From assembly GCA_011525745.1 (NCBI GenBank), contig WYBU01000059.1:62001-126000 (forward strand): a stretch of 64,000 nt of DNA, given 5' to 3'. The notes beneath the pieces were generated by a model. That model was not told where the DNA came from, searched no databases, and worked only from the letters and a program-made list of their open reading frames with translations. The stretch comes from Planctomycetaceae bacterium (GTDB taxonomy: Bacteria; Planctomycetota; Phycisphaerae; UBA1845; UTPLA1). Shown here one piece after another: positions 7,582-15,661 of this stretch; within the stretch, counting starts at the first letter, position 1, and every line of letters starts with the position of its first letter. A program made the position numbers and the translations under genes.

Positions 7582-10059
7582 CTACTTGTTCCAGTTGACG
7601 ATGTCCTGGAACGTGACGAACAGGAAGAGCGAGGCAATCAGAGCGATGCCGAGGACCTGTGTCGCCACCTGCGTCTTGATGCTCAACGGCTCGCCGCGGA
7701 TTTTCTCAAGCAGCAGGAAGAAGAACAGCCCGCCGTCGACGATGGGCAGAGGCAGAAAATTGATGACCGCGAGGTTGGCGGAAATCAGGCAAAGGAACCA
7801 CAGCAGTTGCGTCCAGTTGGCTTCGGCCACCTGCATGCCGATGCGGGCGATGCCGACCGGGCCTTTGAGCTGGCTGACGCCGACCTGGCGCGTGAACGCG
7901 ATGTGCCGGATCGACTGTACGGTGTTCAACGTCGCGTAGTAGGTCTTGCGAATGCCGGCCCAGGTCGCCATGAGCGGGTTCGTCTCATGGATACGGATGA
8001 GCATCGGATAGCAGAAAAACTGCGGATGAAAGGCGACGCGCGCCATCCACGGATCGTAGTTGTGGGCCGTGACCGCGAATTCGGCCTCGTGCGATTCGCC
8101 GCCGACGTCGCGCCAGGCGACGGGCACGCTGCGGCCGATGTGTTCCTTGAGCAGGGCGCGCACGGCGCGCCAATCGGGCAGAAACAGCGTGGCCGGCCGG
8201 CCGGACGGCGTCACGGCTTCGACGCGGTCGCGTCCGGCGATGCGCTCGATGCGCGAGGTGGCGGGGATACTCAGGCTGGTGCTGACGCACGCGGGCACGT
8301 CGAAGGCGGTTTCGCGATGGACGGCGTCGAGGCGATAGCGCAGGCGCACGGTTTGGCCGGCCCGAGTGCGCAGGGCTTCGGTCAGGTGCGGCCAGTCGCT
8401 GACGGCTTCATCGTCGACGGCGACGATCACGGCGCCGCGCGGCACCCGGGCGTTGGCGGCGGGCGAGGCGTGATCGTCGATGCGCGAGGCCACGTCGCCG
8501 ACCACGGGCAGGTCGTCTTCGAGTGACTCGAATTTCACGCCGATCGTCGGCTTGCTGCCGCCGAAGAATGAAAACGGTTTGCGCGGCTCGATCGAGATGC
8601 GGTGCAGGTCGACGCCTTCCAGCCAGTCGATCCACTCTTCAAGCGTCGACAGCGAGGCCGACTTGAGCCGGACGGCACTGATGTCGTCGGCCGGCAGGCC
8701 GGCGGCCTCGAGGTCGGCGGCGACCATGGCGCGAACCGGTTCGAGTCCGTGCGCCGCGGCTTCGATCCAACTTTCGCGCCAGCGCGACACGAAACGAACG
8801 CCGTCGGCCGAGAGCGGGCCGTTGGGCGAGCGCGGCCGGCGCACGAGCAGTTCCAGGGAACGGCCGGCATTGTCGGCGACGAGGCGCTCCAGTTCTTCGG
8901 CGTTGGGGTGCGCCATACCGTTGGCGCGAACGATGACGTCGAAGGGTTCGAGTCCGGCCAAATCGGCGGGCGATCCCTCCTCGGGGAAGCCGGCGCGTCG
9001 GCGCGGTACGAGGCCCAGGAGCGACGCCGAGTCCGGCTTGTCGGTGATTTCTTCATGGACGTACCAGCCGGCGCGAGCGGTGACGAGCGTTTCCCGCGGA
9101 GCGCCTTCGGCGGCGGACTCGTCGGGATGGACCATCTTTTCGAGCGCCAATTGCTGCGTGGGGCGATTGACCTTGAACTGCACGGGCATGCCGCGCGCCT
9201 CGATCATGACGTTGACGAGGTCTTCGAGGCGCTCGATCTTGTCGAATTGGCCGTTGCGGAGCACGGACAGAAGGAAATCATTGGGCCGCAACTCGTCCTC
9301 GCCGAGTTGAGCCGAGGCTGGCGCGGCGAGGCCGGCCACGCGGCGGGTCCAGCCGGGGGACATGCCGACCTGTCGGACGGCTACTTTCTCCTGGAACTCG
9401 GGCACGAGCTTGATGTTCAGCTCCTTGCCCTCGCGGAGCACTTTGAAATCGAGAACTTCACCCGGATCGGAAAGCACCACGCGCATTTTCAGATCGTTGA
9501 ATTCGCGAATGGCGTCGTCGTTGATGGCGATGATGTGATCGCCGGTCTGAAGACCTGCCCGCGCCGCGGGGGTGTTGGGCGCCACAAGTCCCACAACGGC
9601 GGGCTGCGTTTCGTAACCCACCATCATGTAGATCGTCAGGCCGATGGCGGCGAAGATCAGGTTCATGACGACGCCGGCCGAGACGATCACCATACGCTGT
9701 CCGACCGACTTGCTGGTAAACGAACCTTCCTGGTCCTTGACGCGCAGCTCACCCGATTTGTCGACGGCGAAATCTTCCTGGCCGAGCATTTTGACGTAGC
9801 CGCCCAGCGGCAGCAGGTTGAAGCCGTAGCGCGTGTCGCCGCGCGTGAAGCCGAAGAGTTCCTTGCCGAAGCCGATGCAGAACTTCTCGACGCGGACGCC
9901 GGCCCACTTGGCGGCCAGGAAGTGCCCCAACTCGTGGACGAAGACCACCAGCGAGAAGCCGATAATGACCTGCAACAGCGCCCAGCCGCTGCGCAGCCAT
10001 CCGGCCAGGTCGATCTCCGCCAGCAGTGCGGGCGAACCTAACGTCAGACTCGACAGCAT
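7582..10059 (-). CDS. rseP: Site-2 intramembrane metalloprotease, RseP family (long form)
   Basis: The zinc site HELGH (His42, Glu43, His46) lies in the first membrane helix, and the matching C-terminal element NFLPLPIVDGG, supplying the third metal ligand, lies near residue 770. Site-2 proteases cut anti-sigma factors or other membrane substrates inside the bilayer, after a first cleavage in the RseP case. A clear PDZ domain follows the second helix (about 155-220, GLVAPNTPAARAGLQTGD). The protein has 825 residues against about 450 in E. coli RseP. The excess lies between the two membrane halves and includes further PDZ-like stretches (FPEEGSPADLAGLEPFDVI; ANARVPRGAVIVAVDDEAV). It overlaps the end of dxr by 16 bp, so the two are co-transcribed. 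Confidence 0.92.
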   Translation of the reverse strand: MLSSLTLGSPALLAEIDLAGWLRSGWALLQVIIGFSLVVFVHELGHFLAAKWAGVRVEKFCIGFGKELFGFTRGDTRYGFNLLPLGGYVKMLGQEDFAVDKSGELRVKDQEGSFTSKSVGQRMVIVSAGVVMNLIFAAIGLTIYMMVGYETQPAVVGLVAPNTPAARAGLQTGDHIIAINDDAIREFNDLKMRVVLSDPGEVLDFKVLREGKELNIKLVPEFQEKVAVRQVGMSPGWTRRVAGLAAPASAQLGEDELRPNDFLLSVLRNGQFDKIERLEDLVNVMIEARGMPVQFKVNRPTQQLALEKMVHPDESAAEGAPRETLVTARAGWYVHEEITDKPDSASLLGLVPRRRAGFPEEGSPADLAGLEPFDVIVRANGMAHPNAEELERLVADNAGRSLELLVRRPRSPNGPLSADGVRFVSRWRESWIEAAAHGLEPVRAMVAADLEAAGLPADDISAVRLKSASLSTLEEWIDWLEGVDLHRISIEPRKPFSFFGGSKPTIGVKFESLEDDLPVVGDVASRIDDHASPAANARVPRGAVIVAVDDEAVSDWPHLTEALRTRAGQTVRLRYRLDAVHRETAFDVPACVSTSLSIPATSRIERIAGRDRVEAVTPSGRPATLFLPDWRAVRALLKEHIGRSVPVAWRDVGGESHEAEFAVTAHNYDPWMARVAFHPQFFCYPMLIRIHETNPLMATWAGIRKTYYATLNTVQSIRHIAFTRQVGVSQLKGPVGIARIGMQVAEANWTQLLWFLCLISANLAVINFLPLPIVDGGLFFFLLLEKIRGEPLSIKTQVATQVLGIALIASLFLFVTFQDIVNWNK

Positions 10060-11204
10060 TCCGTCACCTCCCGCCGCGCCCAGGCGTCGACTGCCAGCAG
10101 CTCATCCAGTGTCGGATCGGCTTTGAAGTCGTGCCGATACAGCACGTCTTCGACCAGCGGTACGATTTCCCGATAGCGCAGTTCGTTTCGTTGAAAAGCC
10201 TCGACCGCCGCCTCATTGGCGGCGTTGAGGGCCGCGCCTGCGGTACCGCCGCGCCGCGCGACATCGTGCCCCAGGCGCAGGGCGGGGAACCGTTGCGGAT
10301 CGGGCGCCTCGAAGTGCATGCGGCCGAGGGCCTTGAAGTCGATTCGGTCGGCCCGCGCCGGCCAGCGATTCGGAAAGCTCAGTGCGTATTGAATCGGCGT
10401 ACGCATATCAGGGGTGCCCAGTTGCGCGATTATGGAACCGTCCCGGAACTCGACCATCGAATGAACGATCGACTCGGGATGGACCACCACTTCAATACGA
10501 TCCGGATCGACGTCAAAAAGCCAGCGGGCTTCGATGATCTCCAGCGCCTTGTTCATCATGGTCGCGGAGTCGATCGTTATTTTAGGACCCATCAACCAAG
10601 TTGGATGTTTCAACGCGTCTTCAAGTGTCGCCTCGTCCATTTGCTCCTGCGACCAGGTGCGGAACGGTCCGCCGGAGGCCGTCAGATAAATGCGCTCCAC
10701 CTCGTCGGGACGACCGGCCTGCATCGCCTGAAAAACGGCGGAATGCTCGCTGTCGACCGGAAGCAGCGTAGCGCCGGTTTCGGCGGCTCGTGACACAATC
10801 AGGCTGCCGGCGACGACGAGCGGCTCTTTGTTGGCAATGCCGACGGTCAGGCCGCGTTCGACGGCGGCGATCACGGCCGGCAAGCCGGCGGAACCGACGA
10901 CCGCGGCGAGAACGAAGTCCGCGTCGGTTTCGCGAACGAGTTGCTCGAGACCTGCAACGCCGGTGCGGACCTCGCAGCGGACTCCGGCGTCGGACAATCG
11001 CTGCCGGAGGTGACCGGCGGAACCTTCGTCTACGACAGCCACGGCGCGCGGCTGGTATTGGGCGGCCTGATCGGCCAGGGCTTCCCACTGACGTCGCGCG
11101 GAGAGGCCGGAGACTTCCAGTTGTTGTGGGAACGCGTCGATGACGGACAGGGCGCTGCGTCCGATTGAGCCGGTTGAACCCAGAACCGTGACACGTTTAG
11201 GCAT
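10044..11204 (-). CDS. dxr: 1-deoxy-D-xylulose 5-phosphate reductoisomerase
   Basis: DXR converts 1-deoxy-D-xylulose 5-phosphate to 2-C-methyl-D-erythritol 4-phosphate with NADPH and a divalent metal, the committed step of the MEP isoprenoid pathway. The 386-residue product has the NADPH loop GSTGSIG (9-15), the metal ligands in VDSEHSA (Asp151, Glu153), and the family elements HPTWLMGPKITIDSATMMNK and HPESIVHSMVEF. The frame continues upstream without a stop, but ATG at 11204 (MPKRVTVLGSTG) is the normal N-terminus. The gene precedes and overlaps rseP, a pairing common in bacteria. Confidence 0.97.
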   Translation of the reverse strand: MPKRVTVLGSTGSIGRSALSVIDAFPQQLEVSGLSARRQWEALADQAAQYQPRAVAVVDEGSAGHLRQRLSDAGVRCEVRTGVAGLEQLVRETDADFVLAAVVGSAGLPAVIAAVERGLTVGIANKEPLVVAGSLIVSRAAETGATLLPVDSEHSAVFQAMQAGRPDEVERIYLTASGGPFRTWSQEQMDEATLEDALKHPTWLMGPKITIDSATMMNKALEIIEARWLFDVDPDRIEVVVHPESIVHSMVEFRDGSIIAQLGTPDMRTPIQYALSFPNRWPARADRIDFKALGRMHFEAPDPQRFPALRLGHDVARRGGTAGAALNAANEAAVEAFQRNELRYREIVPLVEDVLYRHDFKADPTLDELLAVDAWARREVTECCRV

Positions 11205-11670
11205 GAGACCCTGATAACGGAGCGGCCGGTGGCCCGTACGAGGCCCCGGCATGATAGACGCATCGTGTGCGGGGAACAAGCGAAGGGAGACGGACGGGGA
11301 TCGGATGCGCCAAAGGGTCCGAGTCGCCAGCGCAAGCGGCGGGCGTTCATAGCCGCGAAGCGTCAGCGGGCGGAATGGGACGGTTCGGGGTTTTTGGCGA
11401 TCAACCGATCTTGAGGTAAGCGCTCGGCGCGCCGCCAGGCTGCCAGCGCCCGCGCACGGCTGGACGTCCCCGGTCGCGCTGCCAGCGGATACGGCTCGTT
11501 GAAGCTGCGTGGCTCGGAAGCACTCGCCGCAAGCCCGTGCAACGCACCCAATGACGGTTACAGCGGAATGCCAGGTTGATCCACGCTCTGATCTCAACGG
11601 GTAGAATGATTCCGTTCCCGCCTTTGCCCGGCCGGTGGAATGCGCTACATTGGCGGAACAGGGAGCGTCT
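11205..11670. other. Divergent intergenic region between dxr and the acyl-CoA carboxyltransferase gene
   Basis: This 466-bp stretch separates genes reading outwards and should hold both promoters. No strong -35/-10 pair stands out by eye. The only clear element is the ribosome site GGGAG at 11661-11665 for the + strand gene. No RNA gene or repeat family was recognised. Confidence 0.4.
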
Positions 11671-13488
11671 ATGCCCGCAAAGTCGCGCACGTTGAAATCC
11701 ACGTCTGCCGACGTCGTCGCCGCCGATCCGGCGCCGATCGGGTCGCCGCCGACGAACAACGCGAGTTCCAATTCGGCCGAATCAGGTCCGCTCGGCGCTG
11801 TCGGCGCTTCCGCGACCGAGCCGCCGACGGCTCATCCGATTCTGGCAAACACTGTGAATCCCGATACGGCGGCTTTCCGCAGGAACGCGGAGCGCATGGC
11901 GGCGGCCGTGGCGACCGTGCGCACCGATGCGGAACAAATCCTGCAAATGGGCGGCCCGGCCAACGTGGCCCGTCAGCACAAGAAAGATCGCATGGACGTG
12001 CGCGAGCGGTTGCGGCGGCTGCTCGATCCCGACGCGCCGTTTTTCGAGTTGGGAACGTTCGCCGCGTGGGGCATGTACGCGGAATGGGGCGGCGCCCCGA
12101 GCGCCGGCGTGGTGACCGGCGTCGGCCGCGTTCACGGGCGGCTGGTGATGGTGATCGCCAACGATGCCACGGTGAAGGCCGGCGCGTTTTTCCCGATGAC
12201 CGCGAAGAAGGTGATCCGCGCGCAGACGATCGCGATCGAAAACCGGCTGCCGACGATCTACCTGGTGGATTCGGCCGGCGTATTTCTGCCGTTGCAGGAA
12301 GACGTGTTTCCCGATCAGGACGACTTCGGTCGCATCTTCCGCAACAACGCGGTCATGTCGGCGATGGGCATACCGCAGATTACGGCGATCATGGGTTCGT
12401 GCGTGGCCGGCGGCGCCTATCTGCCGGTCATGTGCGACTACACGCTGATGACCGAGGGCAGCGGACTGTACCTGGCCGGACCGGCGCTGGTGCGGGCAGC
12501 GATCGGGCAGCAGATCAGCAGCGACGATCTGGGCGGGGCGGGCGTTCACGCGTCCGTCAGCGGCACGGCCGATTTTCGCGAGCCGGATGACGCGGCCTGT
12601 CTGGCGCGGGTGCGTTCGCTGGTGTCGCGCTTCGGCGCGCCGCCGCCGTGCCGGTTCGACCGCATCGAGGAAGTACCGCCGCGGTATGACTTGGCCGAAG
12701 CAGCGGGCATCTTCACCGATGCTCCCGGCGGCGAGTACGACATGCGGCAGATCATCGCTCGGATCGTCGACGATAGCTGCTTCGACGAATACAAGGCCGA
12801 GTACGGCCAGACGCTGATCTGCGGCTACGGGCGCATCGGCGGTTTTGCCGTCGGCATGGTGGCGAACCAGAAGCAGCACGTGCGGCGGCCGGGCCGGCCG
12901 GTGGAGTTCGGCGGCGTGATCTATCACGAGTCGGCGGACAAGGCGGCGCGGTTCATGATGACGTGCAATCAGAATCACATACCGCTGGTGTTTCTGCACG
13001 ACGTGAACGGGTTCATGGTGGGGCGCGACAGCGAGCACGCGGGGATCATCCGGGCCGGCGCGAAGATGGTGAACGTGATCAGCAACAGCGTGGTGCCGAA
13101 GATCAGCGTGATTCTGGGCGGTTCGTTCGGCGCGGGGAATTACGCGATGTGCGGCAAGGCGTACGATCCGCGGCTGCTGCTGGCGTGGCCGACGGCGAAG
13201 TACGCGGTGATGGGGGGGGATCAGGCGGCGCGGACGCTGGTGGACATCCGCATCCGGGCGATGGAGTCCGAGGGGCGCACGCTGAGCGAGGCCGAGCGGG
13301 CCGAGCTGCTGCGGAAGACGAAGGAGACTTACGACAGCCAGACCGACGCGCGTTACGCGGCGGCGCGGCTGTGGGTCGATCGTATCATCGAGCCGGCTCA
13401 GACGCGCGAGGAGCTGAAGCGCTGCCTGGAGATCGTGGCGATGAACCCGGAGGTACGGGAATTCCGAACCGGGGTGTTGCAGGTTTAA
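11671..13488 (+). CDS. Acyl-CoA carboxylase carboxyltransferase (beta) subunit
   Basis: The 605-residue protein belongs to the carboxyltransferase family of propionyl-, methylcrotonyl- and acetyl-CoA carboxylases, which move CO2 from biotin to an acyl-CoA. An N-terminal crotonase-like half carries KDRMDVRERLRRLLDP and IMGSCVAGGAYLPVMCD. A C-terminal half carries FLHDVNGFMVGRDSEHAGI and GGSFGAGNYAMCGKAYDPR, forming the oxyanion pocket. Overall it looks most like methylcrotonyl-CoA carboxylase beta. ATG at 11671 is chosen because GGGAG lies 5 bases upstream. The first 60 residues are a low-complexity Ser/Pro/Ala extension unusual for the family. No biotin carboxylase gene is nearby, so the acyl-CoA is not settled. 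Confidence 0.88.
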   Translation: MPAKSRTLKSTSADVVAADPAPIGSPPTNNASSNSAESGPLGAVGASATEPPTAHPILANTVNPDTAAFRRNAERMAAAVATVRTDAEQILQMGGPANVARQHKKDRMDVRERLRRLLDPDAPFFELGTFAAWGMYAEWGGAPSAGVVTGVGRVHGRLVMVIANDATVKAGAFFPMTAKKVIRAQTIAIENRLPTIYLVDSAGVFLPLQEDVFPDQDDFGRIFRNNAVMSAMGIPQITAIMGSCVAGGAYLPVMCDYTLMTEGSGLYLAGPALVRAAIGQQISSDDLGGAGVHASVSGTADFREPDDAACLARVRSLVSRFGAPPPCRFDRIEEVPPRYDLAEAAGIFTDAPGGEYDMRQIIARIVDDSCFDEYKAEYGQTLICGYGRIGGFAVGMVANQKQHVRRPGRPVEFGGVIYHESADKAARFMMTCNQNHIPLVFLHDVNGFMVGRDSEHAGIIRAGAKMVNVISNSVVPKISVILGGSFGAGNYAMCGKAYDPRLLLAWPTAKYAVMGGDQAARTLVDIRIRAMESEGRTLSEAERAELLRKTKETYDSQTDARYAAARLWVDRIIEPAQTREELKRCLEIVAMNPEVREFRTGVLQV

Positions 13489-13525
13489 CAAGGTGTCATT
13501 GGTATCCGGATTGCTCCCATTAAGG

Positions 13526-13649
13526 CATCGCGCGGAAATATGGTGAACGAATTGAAGAGGGGTGATACGGGCGTCCTGCCCGTCAGGAACGGGCAAGATG
13601 CCCGAACCACCCGGGACAATCGTCGTCGTTGATTGTGTGCGACTCCTTA
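13526..13649 (+). repeat. Dispersed repeat family A, copy 2 (124 bp)
   Basis: The copy begins CATCGCGCGGAAATA and ends GTGTGCGACTCCTTA, with exactly the same length as copy 1 and the same internal order: GGTGAACGAATTG, then a GC-rich dyad, the hairpin ACGGGCAAGATGCCCG, and GGGACAATCGTCG. It lies 38 bp after the carboxyltransferase gene, where its hairpins could act as a 3' end structure. Confidence 0.85.
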
Positions 13650-14384
13650 TCGATCGCTTTAGCGTCGAGAGGAACACGCCCCTTTTCCACTGGTTCCGTT
13701 CGCCTTCGGCGAACTGCGCCCGCGGCAACGGCTCGCCGCCCCATCCCGAGCGGTCCGCTTCGCGAGCAGATTCGGACCACACTTCCTTACGCCGCTCCGA
13801 CGCTTTGGTCCGCGCTCGACGAGTTCCGCGTTGAGTCGCGCGCAAGCCGGCGCTGTGCGAGCCGCCGCATCATGCGCCGACGACATGTTTCGTCGCGCCG
13901 GCGAAAAATCGGTTGCAGCGGCGAGGCCCGTCGACTAAGATCATATTAGACGATTCAGCCCCGGCTTCCGGCAGTGCACACGTCGGCGCCGGGGCAATCG
14001 GCTTCATCGTTCGTTCGTGTGACAAGCGGCACGTAATCGTTCGTGTCCAAAACCCACGGCCGGCCGACGCCGGCCACGAACAAGCAATCGGCCTGGCGCG
14101 ATTCTTCGCGCGGCGACCGCGTCGCCTTCCGACAGCGAGTCTCGACGGTTCGCCCGTTGGGGGGTCGGCGCCGACCAGGAGAAATTCCGGGCACACGCCG
14201 GACGGGCGGAGGTTTCCGCCGTTCGGCCTGCCCTTCATCGTCCAGGGAGGTGATGCCTCGGCATCGGCTCTGACGCGCGTTTTCGCCGTGCGAGCGGTTC
14301 CACCGGACGCGGGTGCGGCTGGCGGAACGACGCGCGGGCGGATTCGTCGCGATTGATTTGTGCTGGAAAAGCAAGGAGGTCCTT
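13650..14384. other. Long intergenic region before the KamA-family gene
   Basis: About 735 bp without a supportable gene. Open frames exist on both strands, as expected at this GC content, but none has a recognisable product. The last bases carry a strong ribosome site, AAGGAGGT at 14373-14380, for the next gene. The promoter is presumably here, but no clear consensus boxes were found. Confidence 0.4.
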
Positions 14385-15572
14385 ATGTCGACCATGACCC
14401 TTCCCCAGGTTTCCCAGCCGGCGTCGACGCCCCGACGGGTGAAGTACGTCCGCGACATCGACAAGATCCCCAATATCCCGCCTGCGGAGCGCGCCAAGCT
14501 CAAGCTGGTTGCGCAACGCTACGTCTTTCGCGCCAACGACTACTACCTGTCGCTGATCGACTGGAACGATCCGGCCGATCCGATCAAGCAGCTCATCATC
14601 CCGCGCGTCGAAGAGTTGAACGACTGGGGCAAGCTCGACGCCTCGAACGAGGCGGCCGTGACGGTCCAGCATGGCGTTCAGCACAAGTATCCCGACACGG
14701 TGCTGCTGCTGTGCAACGAGGTGTGCGGGGCCTACTGCCGCTACTGCTTCCGCAAGCGGCTGTTCATGGACGAAAACGACGAGGTGACCAACGACGTCAC
14801 CGAGGGCATCCGCTACATCGCGGATCATCCCGAGGTGGCCAACGTCCTGCTGACCGGCGGCGATCCGCTGCTGATGAGCACGCGGCGGCTGCGTGAGATC
14901 ATTTCGGCGCTGCGCGCGATCGAGCACGTTCAGATCGTCCGCATCGGCTCGAAGATGCCGGCGTTCGATCCGTGGCGGCTGCTGAGCGATCCGGAGCTTC
15001 AGGAGCTGTTTCGCACGCATTCCACGCCGCGCCGGCGCATTTACCTGATGGCCCACTTCGATCATCCGCGCGAGCTGACCGACGAGGCCGTCGCCGGCAT
15101 CGACTGCTTCATCCGCTGCGGCGTAATTTGCGTCAATCAGTGTCCGCTGATCAGAGGCATCAACGACGATCCGGCGGTGCTGGCCGACATGTACCGGCGT
15201 CTGTCGTGGATGGGCTGCACGCCGTATTACCTGTTCCAGGGCCGGCCGACGGCGGGCAACGAGCCGTACGAGGTTCCGATCGTGCGCGGCTGGAACATCT
15301 TCCGCGAGGCGCTGTGCATCGGCTCGGGGCTGGCGCGGCGCGTGCGATACGTGATGTCGCACGAGACGGGCAAGATCGAAATTCTGGCCGTCGATGATCG
15401 CCACATTTATCTGCGCTATCATCGCGCAAAAGATCCCAACAACCGGGGTCGGTTCATGATCTACAAGCGCGACGATGAGGCGTACTGGCTCGATCAGCTC
15501 GAGCCGGTCGGGGGCGACGCCGTGAAGTTCGCGCCCTCGCCCCTGGGAGACGTCGAAGACGGCCCCGAATGA
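14385..15572 (+). CDS. KamA-family radical SAM aminomutase-like protein
   Basis: The start is ATG at 14385, 4 bases after AAGGAGGT; the product is 395 residues. The radical SAM cluster motif is Cys114, Cys118 and Cys121 (CGAYCRYC), and a GGD motif follows (LLTGGDPLL). This family uses a 4Fe-4S cluster, SAM and PLP to move an amino group between carbons 2 and 3. A plausible PLP lysine is Lys330 (SHETGK). The two aspartates that hold the side-chain amine in lysine 2,3-aminomutase appear replaced by Arg287 (LFQGRPTAG) and Val323, so lysine is unlikely to be the substrate. The Arg recalls glutamate 2,3-aminomutase, where a Lys occupies one site. Family membership is firm; the substrate is open. 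Confidence 0.85.
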   Translation: MSTMTLPQVSQPASTPRRVKYVRDIDKIPNIPPAERAKLKLVAQRYVFRANDYYLSLIDWNDPADPIKQLIIPRVEELNDWGKLDASNEAAVTVQHGVQHKYPDTVLLLCNEVCGAYCRYCFRKRLFMDENDEVTNDVTEGIRYIADHPEVANVLLTGGDPLLMSTRRLREIISALRAIEHVQIVRIGSKMPAFDPWRLLSDPELQELFRTHSTPRRRIYLMAHFDHPRELTDEAVAGIDCFIRCGVICVNQCPLIRGINDDPAVLADMYRRLSWMGCTPYYLFQGRPTAGNEPYEVPIVRGWNIFREALCIGSGLARRVRYVMSHETGKIEILAVDDRHIYLRYHRAKDPNNRGRFMIYKRDDEAYWLDQLEPVGGDAVKFAPSPLGDVEDGPE

Positions 15573-15661
15573 TGGGCGTTCGTGCGGCGAGACGGCGCGA
15601 ACGCCCGACGATTACGGCAATGACACCAGGCAGCGTGTGACGCGAACGGGAGGACGTGGTG

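Noticed and set aside
11782-13845. Minus-strand frame of about 690 codons opposite the carboxyltransferase gene
   Set aside because: The + strand protein matches its family end to end; the antisense frame is His/Arg-rich without motifs.
13913-14356. Possible 147-codon gene upstream of the KamA-family gene
   Set aside because: No ribosome site, no recognised sequence, and competing frames on the other strand; composition is not distinctive.
14385-15572. Naming the gene lysine 2,3-aminomutase (kamA)
   Set aside because: The residues that hold the lysine side chain are replaced, so only the family name is supported.
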